A stretch of DNA of 43,924 bases. Origin: Rhizocola hellebori. GTDB taxonomy: Bacteria > Actinomycetota > Actinomycetes > Mycobacteriales > Micromonosporaceae. The stretch covers positions 1-43,924 of the forward strand of contig NZ_BONY01000079.1 of assembly GCF_016862955.1 (NCBI RefSeq), given 5' to 3'. This document shows, one piece after another, positions 25,002-33,669 of this stretch. A program made the translations under genes and the position numbers. The notes beneath the pieces were generated by a model, which was not told the origin of the DNA, did not search any database, and saw only the letters and a program-made list of their open reading frames with translations. Each line of letters begins with the position of its first letter. Position 1 is the first letter of the stretch.

Positions 25002-25624
25002 CGACCTGGCAAGTACACCGCCATCGTGCCGGTCGGCGAAGGCTTCGGATTGCTTTCGCCATCGGCATGGTGGCGGTTTTGGGTGCCATCACCGCCTTCG
25101 CGCTGCTGCGCGAGCGGGATCATTCGCAGTGGCGGCTGGGTCTGCCGCCCACCGAGCAGCTCGCCGACGCCGGCGATGAGCTCACCGGCCCGCCCACGAG
25201 GCTGCGGATCCCTGCCATCGGCGTCGATGCTCCACTTGGACCGTTGCATATGGACGAATCCGGCGAGCTTCAGGCGCCGGCCGACTATGCCCTACCCGGC
25301 TGGTACGAGGAGGGTGCCACCCCGGGCGATACCGGCCCGGCCGTGATCGCGGGACATCTTGACTCGCAAAAGGGCCAAGCCATCTTTTATCGGTTGCACG
25401 AGTTGCGCCCGGACGATTTGATCCTGGTACAACGCGGTGGAAAGTGGCTAACCTTCGAAGTGGTGTCCACGGGAAAGTTTGCTAAGAACAAGTTCCCGAC
25501 CGCAGAGGTCTACGGTCCGACGCCAGATGCACAACTGAGAGTCATCACCTGTGGTGGAAGTTTTGACCCGGTGCGGAGGTCCTACCGCGACAACGTGGTG
25601 GTTTTCGCGGTAGCGGCTGGGTAA
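24998..25624 (+). CDS. Class F sortase
   Basis: A 208-residue membrane-anchored transpeptidase: a basic N-terminus, a transmembrane helix (about 17-38), then the sortase barrel with RLRIPAIGVDAPLG, catalytic His120 in VIAGHLDSQKG, Cys185 in VITCGGSFD and Arg197 in RRSYRDNVVVF. The single-helix layout and short barrel fit class F, the common actinobacterial type. It cleaves a sorting signal and links the protein to peptidoglycan or another amine. GTG start overlapping the DUF4397 gene by four bases, so the two are coupled. The kinase gene follows after 11 bases. Confidence 0.92.
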   Translation: MTTWQVHRHRAGRRRLRIAFAIGMVAVLGAITAFALLRERDHSQWRLGLPPTEQLADAGDELTGPPTRLRIPAIGVDAPLGPLHMDESGELQAPADYALPGWYEEGATPGDTGPAVIAGHLDSQKGQAIFYRLHELRPDDLILVQRGGKWLTFEVVSTGKFAKNKFPTAEVYGPTPDAQLRVITCGGSFDPVRRSYRDNVVVFAVAAG

Positions 25625-25635
25625 CTGGGGGGACA

Positions 25636-27162
25636 ATGACAGATCAGCGATTCGGATTGATCGCGGGTCGGTACGCGTTGCGCGACCAGCTCGGCCACGG
25701 CGGCATGGGCCGGGTCTGGCTCGCTCACGACGAGATGCTCGACCGCGATGTCGCCATCAAGGAGGTCGCGCCGCCGTCCCCGCTCAGCCCCGAGGAAAGC
25801 GACCTGCTCCGCTTCTTGATCTTCCGGGAGGCGCGGGCCGCGGGGCGGATCAACCATCCGCACGTGGTGAAGATCTTCGACGTGGTCCAGACCGAGCGGT
25901 GGCCATGGCTGGTCATGGAATACGTGCCCTCGGTCAACCTGCAGCGCTCGGTGCACGAGGACGGCCCGCTGAGCCCGGTCGAGGTCGCCAAGATTGGGCT
26001 GTCGATCCTGGAAGCCTTGGTGGCCGCCCACGACGCGGGGGTGTTGCACCGCGATGTCAAGCCGGACAACGTTTTGCTCGCCGACGACGGCCGGGTAGTG
26101 CTGGGCGACTTCGGTCTGGCCTCCGTCGACGCCGACGGCAAGGTGACCCGCACCGGCCAGCTCGGGACCCCGCAATATGTGGCCCCGGAAAGGGCCCGGC
26201 ATGGGATATCCAGCCGGGAGGCCGACCTCTGGTCGCTGGGCGCGACCCTCTACGCCGCGGTGGAAGGGCGTTCGCCCTACGGCCGCGAGTCGGTGCTGGA
26301 AACCCTGGCGGCGCTTGCCGTTGACGAGCCCGATCCGATGCGGCTGGCCGGCCCGCTGGCGCCCGTGCTGTCAGGGTTGTTGCGCCGCAACCCCGCCGAC
26401 CGTACCCAGCCCGAGATTCTGGCCGAGCAGCTGCGCAAGGTGATCTCCGGTGAGGCGCTGCCCCCGGCCCCCACCCCTCCGATCATCGTGTTGCCCGAGC
26501 CGGAACCGCCGCGCCCCTCCCGGATCCGCGCCATCGTGCTCGCACTCATCGCGGCCGCGATCGCGGCGGCGGGAGCTTACGTCCTGGCCAAAGGGGATCT
26601 GTTCAACAGCGGCCTGCCCAATGCCCCGGCGGTGAGCTTGAGCCCGGCGATCGGCACCGTGGTCGGGGTGGGGCTGCTCGCCTGTGACCACCAGCCGGCG
26701 CGACCGGCCACCGTGCCCATCAACGTCGCTCCCCCGCCGGAGGAAAAGCCTCTGGTGGACGGCTGGGAGTGGTTTCTGGGCGAGCCCGAGTTCCGCACCG
26801 GCGTGCCCGGCGGATGGAGCTATTGGCGCTCGGGTCAGACCGTGTGCTTTCGCGATCCCCGCAGCAGCCGGGTGCTTGCCGTGGTCAAAGGACGCTCCGA
26901 CGTCGAAACGCTTCCCGGCTACACCGAGCTGCGCAGCGGCGAGGTGTTCCGCGTCGAGCGGGAGTGGCTGATCGAGTTCACTTACACCGGCATAGATCAG
27001 AGTCGATTTGTGATGGCCCTGTTCACCACCAACTTCACCGTGCTGTGGTCCAGCGACACCTTCGACACCGGGCTGACCCGGTCCTACCATGGCGTGCTCA
27101 AGGGCTCGTTCCGGGACAGGGCCGGGGCGGCTGGCGCCACCCCGGCTCCGAGTAATGGCTAG
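25636..27162 (+). CDS. Transmembrane Ser/Thr protein kinase with extracellular domain
   Basis: 508 residues. A Hanks-type kinase domain fills residues 10-270: GHGGMGRVW loop, Lys42 in VAIKEV, HRDVKPDN (Asp140), DFGLA (Asp158) and the APE motif at 183-185. A Pro-rich linker leads to one membrane helix (about 299-318) and an extracellular domain of about 190 residues with two Cys (GLLACDHQP and QTVCFRDPRSS), with no PASTA repeats. It probably senses an envelope signal. It has a strong GGGGGG ribosome site and lies 11 bases after the sortase, so the surface protein, sortase and kinase may be one transcript. The stop overlaps the GH92 stop in CTAG. Confidence 0.93.
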   Translation: MTDQRFGLIAGRYALRDQLGHGGMGRVWLAHDEMLDRDVAIKEVAPPSPLSPEESDLLRFLIFREARAAGRINHPHVVKIFDVVQTERWPWLVMEYVPSVNLQRSVHEDGPLSPVEVAKIGLSILEALVAAHDAGVLHRDVKPDNVLLADDGRVVLGDFGLASVDADGKVTRTGQLGTPQYVAPERARHGISSREADLWSLGATLYAAVEGRSPYGRESVLETLAALAVDEPDPMRLAGPLAPVLSGLLRRNPADRTQPEILAEQLRKVISGEALPPAPTPPIIVLPEPEPPRPSRIRAIVLALIAAAIAAAGAYVLAKGDLFNSGLPNAPAVSLSPAIGTVVGVGLLACDHQPARPATVPINVAPPPEEKPLVDGWEWFLGEPEFRTGVPGGWSYWRSGQTVCFRDPRSSRVLAVVKGRSDVETLPGYTELRSGEVFRVEREWLIEFTYTGIDQSRFVMALFTTNFTVLWSSDTFDTGLTRSYHGVLKGSFRDRAGAAGATPAPSNG

Positions 27163-30100
27163 GCGTAGACCTCGACCTCGTAGATTCGCGCCGCATTGTC
27201 CGTTGTGGACGTTGGCGCGGTGATGTTCAGCCGCGCGTAGCGAGCGGTCGCCGGGGTGAAGGTGTGGTTGGTGACGTTGGCCGTGTTGCCGGTCACCGTC
27301 GCCACCGTCGTCCAGGTGGTGCCGTTGGTGGATATCTGCAGGGTGAAGTCGCGGGTGTTCCAGGCGGTGTTCTCGCCGCCGGCCCCCGCGTGCCGCACCG
27401 TGATCGACTGGACGGTGAAGTTCGAGCCGAGGTCCACCTGCCAGAACTTGGACGCGCCCGCCGAGCACCACTTGTCGGAGTTGCCACCGGTGACCGAGCC
27501 GTTGACCGCCTTGGCCGGACTCTCGTTGGCGTTGCACGAGGAATCGGCGGTGGCCGCCTTGTTGAGCGCCACGTTGACCGGCCCCGAGGTCCCGCCGCCG
27601 TAGACCTCGAACTCGTCGATGCGGACCGCGCCGTTGCCGTCATTGGCGGGCGTGGTCACATCGAGCCGGACATAGCGCGCGCTCACCTGGGCGATCGGGT
27701 GGTAGGTGCGCGAAGACCTGTTGCCGCTCACCGAAACCCGGTTGGTCCAGGTGGTGCCGTCGGTGCTGGTGAGAATGCTGAACGCGCCCGTGTTCCAGCC
27801 CGAGCTCTCCCCGCCGAGGCCGGCGTGCTTGACCACGAAGGAGGAGACGTTCTGCGCCGAGCCCAGATCGACCTGGAGCTGCTTGGTGCCCGCCGCGGTC
27901 GAGCACCACTTGCTCGCCGACGACAGGATCCCGTCGAACGCTTTCGCCGGCGCTTCAGTCGCCGCGCAGGCCGCCACATTCGACGTCGCCGGCCGGTTCA
28001 GGGCCAGGTTCGTACCCAGCGAAGGTGCCGCGGGAGGCGGGGTCCATCCGTCCTGGAACGACGGCGGCACATCGCCCGCGCCCGTCCCCCACGCCGACGG
28101 CGAACCGCCCATCGTGTAGGCCAGGGTGGCGCCCGCCGCGAGCTGCGAGTAGCGCACGAAATTCTGCGTGCGCCCGGAACCGTTGAGGGAGGACGACTGC
28201 ACGTACTGGCCCGAACCGGTGGAGGTGATGGTGACATCACCGCTGGGCCGGTCGATGAGGATGGACGGGAACAGCGGGCCGTGCTGCGCGAGCACGTCCG
28301 TGCCCGGGGTGGACGGGTACATGCCCAGCGCCGCCCATACGTACCAGGCGCTGGTGGCGCCGAGGTCCTCGTTGCCGGGCAGGCCGCCGGCCCCGGTGGT
28401 GTAGGACTCGGTCATCACCCGGCGCACCGTCGACGACGTCCCGGCCGGGTAGCGGGCGTAGTTGTAGGCCCACGGCACGCCGTGCTCAGGTTCGTTGCCG
28501 ATGTAGAAGAACGGCTGGGTGAGCCCGCCGTTGAGCTGGGTGAAGTGATGGTCGAGCCGCTGTTTGGCGGTTTCGTGGCCGCCCATCAGGTTGATGAGCG
28601 AGGCGAAGTTGTAGGTGACCATCCACGTGTACTGGGACGCGTTGCCCTCGGTGTATCCCGAGTCGCTGGCCGGGTTCAGCGGCCACGTCCAGGTGCCGTC
28701 GGCGTTGCGCCGGTGGATGTAGGAGGACTCGGTGGAGAAAACGTTGGCCCACCACTGCGCCCGCGCGATGTAGGTGTTGTACAGACCGGTGTTGCCCTGC
28801 CGCTGCGCGAACTGGGCGATGGCGAAGTCGGAGGCCGAATATTCCAGCGAGTCGGAGGGATCCTCGGAGATGTAGTGCCGCGAGGCGTATCCGCTTTGCC
28901 TGCCGCGGATCGAGCTGCCTTGCTGGGTACCCCCATTGGAGGAATTGTTCATCAAAGTCAACGCGGAGGCGGTGTCGAAATTGGACACCCCGAAAGCGTT
29001 GATGGAGGAAACAATTATCGGCCCGGGGTCACCTGTCATCACGAAGTGCTCGTTGCTGTTGTGTGACCACTTCGGCAGCAGGCCGCCCTGCTGGCCGTCG
29101 AGCACCATCGACTGGGCGATATCGGCGGCCTCATTGGGCGCGATGAAAGCGATCAGCGACGCCCAGGAGCGGTAGATGTCCCAGCCCGAATAGTTCTGGT
29201 AGACCGTGCGCGAGGAGCTGTGCACGGCCTGGTCGAAACCGCGGTACTGGCCGTTGGTGTCGCTGGCGATGTTCGGGTTGATGAGCACGCGGTAGAGCGC
29301 GGTGTAGAACTTTTGCGTGTCCGCCGCGGATCCGCCGGTGACCTGCACCCGGTTGAGCATGTTGTTCCACTCGGTGTCGGCGTTGGCGCGCACGGTGTCG
29401 AAGGCGAAGCCACTCTGCTCCGCGTTGAGGTTGCCCTGCGCGTTGGCCACGCTGACGAACGAGATGCCGACCTTCATGTTGACGGTCGCGTTGCCGGTGG
29501 TGTCGAAGTTCAGCCAGCCACCCGAGTTGGTGCCGCTGGTGCTGGTCGAGCCGTTGGAGATGGTGCCGCCCAGGAACGTGCCCACACTCGTTGGGGCGCG
29601 GTCGAATTGGGCGTAGTAGTAAACCTGGTAGGTCTTGGACGAGCCGCAGAATCCGCCGCCGGTGAACTGACCGGAGACAGTCGACCCGCTGATGGTGATG
29701 GAACCGCTGCGGTTGCCGGTCGCGCTGCGACTGGTGTTGATCAGGACCTTGGCCGTCGTGGTGCCCGGGTAGGTCAGCCGCATAATCCCGCTGCGCTTGG
29801 TGGTCGACAGCTCGACCTGGGTGTTGCCGTAGGTCGACAGCACCGCCCGGTAGTACCCGGCCTGTGCCATTTCACTGCCTTTGACCTGGGTCGCCTGGTA
29901 GTTGGTCCAGGACGAGCCGGGTGAGGCGCTGAGGTTTCCCGTGATCGGCAGGAAGCCGATGTCCTCGTTGTTCGGGCAGCCCGCCCCGTTGAAGTGGGTC
30001 AGGCTGAACTCTTGGATCTGGGTATCGGAGAAGCGGTACCCAGATGGGGAGGCTGTTGGGGTATCTGGACTGAATTGCACCATCCCGAACGGGGCCACCG

Positions 30101-30296
30101 GCCCTGGAACCGTGCTGCCGCCCGCGCCACCCGGCACCGGGTTGGGCGAATTGCTGTCATCGGTCCCGATGAACGGGTTGACGTGCTGGGTGAGCGGCAG
30201 GATCGCTGCCTGCGCCGCCGTGGGGGCTTCGATGGCCACCAGCGACGCCGTGGCCAGGAGCAGGGACAGAACCTGGGCGAGGGGTTTGCGAGACAT
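27159..30296 (-). CDS. Secreted GH92 alpha-mannosidase with two F5/8C domains
   Basis: A 1045-residue secreted enzyme. A signal peptide (cleavage near AQA/AIL) precedes the GH92 N-terminal beta-sandwich (VNPFIGTDDSNSPNPVPGGAGGS...PFGMVQFSPDT) and the helical catalytic domain with YQNYSGWDIYRSWASL, NSNEHFVMTGDPGPII and PFFYIGNEPEHGVPW, ending near residue 760. Two F5/8-type C (discoidin/CBM32-like) modules follow. GH92 enzymes are calcium-dependent exo-alpha-mannosidases acting on N-glycans and yeast mannan. The ATG used has a GGAGAG site; an in-frame start ten codons upstream overlaps the operator. A putative promoter and LacI palindrome lie just upstream. Convergent stop overlap with the kinase. 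Confidence 0.95.
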   Translation of the reverse strand: MSRKPLAQVLSLLLATASLVAIEAPTAAQAAILPLTQHVNPFIGTDDSNSPNPVPGGAGGSTVPGPVAPFGMVQFSPDTPTASPSGYRFSDTQIQEFSLTHFNGAGCPNNEDIGFLPITGNLSASPGSSWTNYQATQVKGSEMAQAGYYRAVLSTYGNTQVELSTTKRSGIMRLTYPGTTTAKVLINTSRSATGNRSGSITISGSTVSGQFTGGGFCGSSKTYQVYYYAQFDRAPTSVGTFLGGTISNGSTSTSGTNSGGWLNFDTTGNATVNMKVGISFVSVANAQGNLNAEQSGFAFDTVRANADTEWNNMLNRVQVTGGSAADTQKFYTALYRVLINPNIASDTNGQYRGFDQAVHSSSRTVYQNYSGWDIYRSWASLIAFIAPNEAADIAQSMVLDGQQGGLLPKWSHNSNEHFVMTGDPGPIIVSSINAFGVSNFDTASALTLMNNSSNGGTQQGSSIRGRQSGYASRHYISEDPSDSLEYSASDFAIAQFAQRQGNTGLYNTYIARAQWWANVFSTESSYIHRRNADGTWTWPLNPASDSGYTEGNASQYTWMVTYNFASLINLMGGHETAKQRLDHHFTQLNGGLTQPFFYIGNEPEHGVPWAYNYARYPAGTSSTVRRVMTESYTTGAGGLPGNEDLGATSAWYVWAALGMYPSTPGTDVLAQHGPLFPSILIDRPSGDVTITSTGSGQYVQSSSLNGSGRTQNFVRYSQLAAGATLAYTMGGSPSAWGTGAGDVPPSFQDGWTPPPAAPSLGTNLALNRPATSNVAACAATEAPAKAFDGILSSASKWCSTAAGTKQLQVDLGSAQNVSSFVVKHAGLGGESSGWNTGAFSILTSTDGTTWTNRVSVSGNRSSRTYHPIAQVSARYVRLDVTTPANDGNGAVRIDEFEVYGGGTSGPVNVALNKAATADSSCNANESPAKAVNGSVTGGNSDKWCSAGASKFWQVDLGSNFTVQSITVRHAGAGGENTAWNTRDFTLQISTNGTTWTTVATVTGNTANVTNHTFTPATARYARLNITAPTSTTDNAARIYEVEVYA

Positions 30297-30312
30297 CTGT
30301 ACTCTCCTTCGA

Positions 30313-30324
30313 GACAACGTTGTC
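30313..30324. promoter_or_regulatory. LacI operator candidate GACAACGTTGTC
   Basis: Perfect 12-base palindrome 17 bases before the GH92 start codon and just downstream of its putative promoter, where a bound LacI-type repressor would block transcription. It shares its ten central bases with the site between the LacI gene and the ROK kinase. Confidence 0.75.
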
Positions 30325-30336
30325 AACGCGTGGAAA

Positions 30337-30366
30337 CAGATAAGTACTCTTATTAATCGATGTCAA
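30337..30366 (-). promoter_or_regulatory. Putative promoter of the GH92 gene
   Basis: On the minus strand a consensus TTGACA (30366-30361) is followed, after 18 bases, by TATCTG (30342-30337) in an unusually AT-rich patch. Transcription would begin near 30330, placing the operator at about +6 to +18. The -10 match is only partial. Confidence 0.5.
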
Positions 30367-30406
30367 GCCCACATGCTTTCCAACTGAGTCACGAGTCAGG
30401 AATACT

Positions 30407-31510
30407 GTGCAGGTGAACGCCCCTATCGCCGCCGAGGAGTTGGCATCCGCTCTCCTCCCTTTCGGCGAATCAACCATGCTGCCCGGCGCCGCATACACCA
30501 GCGAGGCGGTGCTCGCCTGGGAACGCCGGCACCTCTTCGCCGGCTCCTGGACCTGCCTCGGCCGCACCGCCGAGCTGAGCACCGGCGGCAACCAGCACGC
30601 GCTCACCGTGGGTGACCTGGCCGTGATCGTGACCCTCGCCCCGCAGCCGCGCGCCTTCGCCAACGTCTGCCGGCACCGGGCTCATTCACTTCTGCCGGTG
30701 GGTACGTCATGCGACCGCCCCGCGATCGTCTGCCCCTACCACGGCTGGGCCTACACCCTCGACGGCTCGCTGCGCTCCGCCCCCCGCATGGAATCGCTTC
30801 CGGCCGGGCACGGCCTGGTGGAGCTGCCCTGCGTCGACTGGCACGGCTGGCTTTTCGTCAACGCCCTGGGCACCGGCGAATCATTCGGCTCCCACCTGGG
30901 CACGCTCGACCGGCTCGTCGCCCCCTACGATCCCGCCGCGCTGGTGCCCATGGCACGCCACTGCTACGAGGTCGCCGCGAACTGGAAGATCCTCGCCGAG
31001 AACTACCACGAGTGCTACCACTGCCCGCTCATCCACCCGGAGCTGTGCGCGGTTTCGCCGCCCAACTCCGGCAACAACTGGCACGAGCCCGGAAACTGGG
31101 TCGGCGGCTCGATGGACCTGCGCGAGCACGCCGTCACCATGTCCCGCGACGGCAAGTCGCACGGCGTGATGCTCGACGGCGTCGACCCGCGCAGCGTGCG
31201 CTATCTCGGCCTGTTCCCCAACCTGCTGGTCTCGCTGCACCCCGATTACGTGATGACCCACCGCCTCGAGCCCGTCTCCCCCGCGCTGACCCGCGTGGAG
31301 TGCGAGTGGCTGTTCCATCCGTCCACAGTGGACATCGCTTACGCGGTGGATTTCTGGGACCTGACCAACAAGCAGGACTGGGCCGCCTGCGAGTCCGTCC
31401 AGCTCGGGGTGTCCTCCCCGCACTATCGCCCAGGCCCGTTGGCGCCCAACGAAAACGCCGTCTACGACTGGATCCGCCTCATCGCCACCGCCTACACCGC
31501 CCAGCGGTGA
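30407..31510 (+). CDS. Rieske non-heme iron oxygenase alpha subunit
   Basis: A 367-residue ring-hydroxylating-oxygenase-type alpha subunit. The Rieske cluster is complete: Cys88-x-His90 (NVCRHRAH) and Cys109-x2-His112 (CPYHGW). The catalytic iron site reads ENYHECYHCPLIHPEL, with His205 and His210 as probable ligands and Glu202, not Asp, in the bridging position; this resembles quaternary-amine oxygenases such as carnitine monooxygenase CntA and glycine-betaine oxygenases. So a methylated amine substrate is more likely than an aromatic ring, though this is inference. No reductase or beta subunit is adjacent. GTG start; divergent from the GH92 gene. Confidence 0.9.
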   Translation: MQVNAPIAAEELASALLPFGESTMLPGAAYTSEAVLAWERRHLFAGSWTCLGRTAELSTGGNQHALTVGDLAVIVTLAPQPRAFANVCRHRAHSLLPVGTSCDRPAIVCPYHGWAYTLDGSLRSAPRMESLPAGHGLVELPCVDWHGWLFVNALGTGESFGSHLGTLDRLVAPYDPAALVPMARHCYEVAANWKILAENYHECYHCPLIHPELCAVSPPNSGNNWHEPGNWVGGSMDLREHAVTMSRDGKSHGVMLDGVDPRSVRYLGLFPNLLVSLHPDYVMTHRLEPVSPALTRVECEWLFHPSTVDIAYAVDFWDLTNKQDWAACESVQLGVSSPHYRPGPLAPNENAVYDWIRLIATAYTAQR

Positions 31511-31517
31511 AGGCGGG

Positions 31518-32723
31518 TCAGGTGGTGGAGACGAGGCGGCGCACGGCCGGGGTGGCCAGCATGGCGGCGACGGTGACGGCGCTGAGCGTCGCGCCGAGCA
31601 GGATCACGGCCTCGCCGCCGATGCGGTCGTAGAGCTGGCTTGCGGCCACCTGCCCGACCGGGATGGCGATGAACGAGCCCAGACCGTCGATGGAACTCAC
31701 CCGCGACAGCCGATCCGGCGGGATCTCGCGGCCGAGGGTGGCGCGCCACGAGGCGGAAAAGTAGCCGATGCCGCCGCCCGCGAGCAACGCGAGCGGGGCG
31801 ATCACGGCCAGACGCGGGAAGCCAAGGGCGACAAGGGCTGGAACCTCCAGCGCCGCCGCGGCCACACCCGCCCTGAGCAGATGCCTGGGCTGAATTCGCA
31901 TCAGGGCGAGGTTGCCGATGGCCATACCCGCCGAGAACAGCGCGAGGGTCAAGCCCCAGCCCGCTTCGCCGACACTGTTCGTGGCGATGATCGGGCCGAG
32001 TGTTCGCCAGATCCCGGATGACACCATGTTCAGCACACAGAATCCGGCCACGACCACCCACAGCCAGGGCAGCCCGATGAAGGTTCGCCAGCCTTGGGCC
32101 AGCTGGTGGCCCAGGTGGCCCGACGGCGCATCGGTGGCCGCCGTGGGCACCGAGCCCAGCGGTATGAGCAGCAGGGTTCCGGCAAGCACGGCGACCGCCG
32201 CGGCCAGGAGCGCGACACCGCTGCTGACATAGCCGGCGACGAGCCCGGCCACCAGCCCACCCAGGACAAAGCCGGTGAACCGGGCAAGGCCGGTGGTCGA
32301 GCTGGCTCGGGCCATTTGCGCCTTGCTCACCAGCAGCGGCAGCATCCCGGCGATCGCGGGATAGGAGAAGGCCGCGGCGGCGCCGTTGACCGCCTCGAGC
32401 ACGGCGAGCTGCCAAAGCGGCCCCGAGCCGACGAGGATGACCAGGGCAGCGGCAACGTGGGTGACGACACCGGCCGCGCCGCAGACCATGAGGATCAGGT
32501 GACGCGGCCACCGATCCGCGATCACCCCGCCGACCAGGAGCAGCAGCGTTTGCGACGCCGTGCGCGCGGCGAGGACCAGGCCCAGCTGGCTGGCGGACCC
32601 CCCGATTTCGATGACGCCGAAAGCGATTGCCACCGGGGCGAGCGCGTTCGACAACGAGATGAACAGCAAAGCGGCCGTGTACCACCGCAGCGCAGACGAT
32701 CCAGCAGGCCCTTCCCCAGGCAT
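31518..32723 (-). CDS. MFS transporter (MFS_3/enterobactin-exporter type)
   Basis: A 401-residue 12-helix major facilitator. The loop-2 motif is present as GGVIADRWPRHLILM (about 65-80) and the mid-loop equivalent appears near residue 290. The overall pattern, with LVLAARTASQTLLLLVGGVIADRW and a REIPPDRLSRVSSIDGLGSF segment in the second half, is that of the MFS_3 group of drug and siderophore exporters. The substrate cannot be read from the sequence. It ends seven bases from the Rieske stop and is divergent from the small LppU-like gene across 49 bases. Confidence 0.9.
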   Translation of the reverse strand: MPGEGPAGSSALRWYTAALLFISLSNALAPVAIAFGVIEIGGSASQLGLVLAARTASQTLLLLVGGVIADRWPRHLILMVCGAAGVVTHVAAALVILVGSGPLWQLAVLEAVNGAAAAFSYPAIAGMLPLLVSKAQMARASSTTGLARFTGFVLGGLVAGLVAGYVSSGVALLAAAVAVLAGTLLLIPLGSVPTAATDAPSGHLGHQLAQGWRTFIGLPWLWVVVAGFCVLNMVSSGIWRTLGPIIATNSVGEAGWGLTLALFSAGMAIGNLALMRIQPRHLLRAGVAAAALEVPALVALGFPRLAVIAPLALLAGGGIGYFSASWRATLGREIPPDRLSRVSSIDGLGSFIAIPVGQVAASQLYDRIGGEAVILLGATLSAVTVAAMLATPAVRRLVSTT

Positions 32724-32772
32724 TCCGACAGGGTTTCACAGATCGTCGAGAAATCCATTAGCATCTCCGGCC

Positions 32773-33138
32773 ATGACGGAATCGACGCCGAGCGAAGCTT
32801 CAATGCCCGCCGGCCCCGCGGACCCAGCCGATCCCCCGGCACCACAGGCAGCGGCCCCCGCGAAGGACAGGCGTCGGATGCTGGTGTTGGTGCTGGCCGG
32901 CGTCGTCGTGGCGGCCCTGTTGGTGGCGGCCATGATCGCCATGCTCATCTCGGAGAACAACAAGTCCGAAGTGGGCGACTGCGTCAACGACACCACAGTG
33001 GTCGGCTGCGACCAGCCACACGACAACCGGATCACGCAAATCGTGAGCAACGTGAACGACTGTGTGCCACCGGCCACCCATGCCATGAAGGATCCCGACG
33101 GCCGCTACCTCTGCCTTGTCGAGGAGGTGCCGAGCTAG
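32773..33138 (+). CDS. Small anchored envelope protein, LppU/SCO3897-like
   Basis: 121 residues: a Pro/Ala-rich cytoplasmic N-terminus (1-35), one transmembrane helix (about 37-59), and a short extracytoplasmic domain with four cysteines (70, 79, 97, 114) in the pattern GDCV...VGCDQPHDN...DCVPP...LCLVEE. That spacing resembles the LppU/SCO3897 family of actinobacterial envelope proteins, in which the cysteines probably form two disulfides. Function unknown. The stop codon overlaps that of the next, convergent gene in CTAG. Confidence 0.65.
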   Translation: MTESTPSEASMPAGPADPADPPAPQAAAPAKDRRRMLVLVLAGVVVAALLVAAMIAMLISENNKSEVGDCVNDTTVVGCDQPHDNRITQIVSNVNDCVPPATHAMKDPDGRYLCLVEEVPS

Positions 33139-33551
33139 CCCTCGCCGCGGATGCCGCAGACGCGCCAGTCGCCCTCCTCACGCACCAGCGTGAATCGCAG
33201 CTTGCCGCTGTTGGTCACGGTCAGCACCCGGTAGGTGACGCGGGCGGTGACCGTGGCCGACTCGTCATGGGTCTCGCTGTCGAGGATGTCCCAGTCGATG
33301 ATGTCGGTCCAGCTGGTGAGCGCATTGGTGACGTTGGGAAAGGCGCTGTTGCGCCAGCTGTCGCAGACGAACTCGCGCGCCTGCCCCGCGTTGTCCTCCT
33401 GGACTGCCTCGAGATAGTCGACCACCACGTCCTTGGGGTCGCCGTCGCGCCTGAGCCAGAGCAGGCCAGCCACGGATGCCGCGCAGCAGAAGACGGCGAA
33501 GACAAGCCCGGCGGCTCCAGCGATCAGCCAGATCTTCTGCTTCTTGGTCAT
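33135..33551 (-). CDS. Membrane-anchored NTF2-like (Rv0361-like) protein
   Basis: 138 residues with a single N-terminal transmembrane helix (about 8-32), followed by a small alpha+beta domain (DPKDVVVDYLEAVQEDNAGQAREFVC...LRFTLVREEGDWRVCGI) that fits the NTF2/SnoaL-like fold of mycobacterial Rv0361-type proteins. Cys63 and Cys132 are placed to form a disulfide. No catalytic residue is evident; such proteins are probable envelope-associated binding domains. Convergent with the LppU-like gene. Confidence 0.72.
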   Translation of the reverse strand: MTKKQKIWLIAGAAGLVFAVFCCAASVAGLLWLRRDGDPKDVVVDYLEAVQEDNAGQAREFVCDSWRNSAFPNVTNALTSWTDIIDWDILDSETHDESATVTARVTYRVLTVTNSGKLRFTLVREEGDWRVCGIRGEG

Positions 33552-33669
33552 GGGTGGACCGTCACCTCATCCAGCGGCGTGCGGGCGACGCCGGGAGCCC
33601 GGACATCCTCGGCAGAATAGCTGACCAGACCTTTACCTGCCGCTGACGATCCGGAGGCAGGATGACGGC

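Noticed and set aside
27264-29066. 600-codon plus-strand frame opposite the GH92 gene
   Set aside because: Val/Gly/Arg-rich antisense of a gene with clear GH92 and F5/8C domains.
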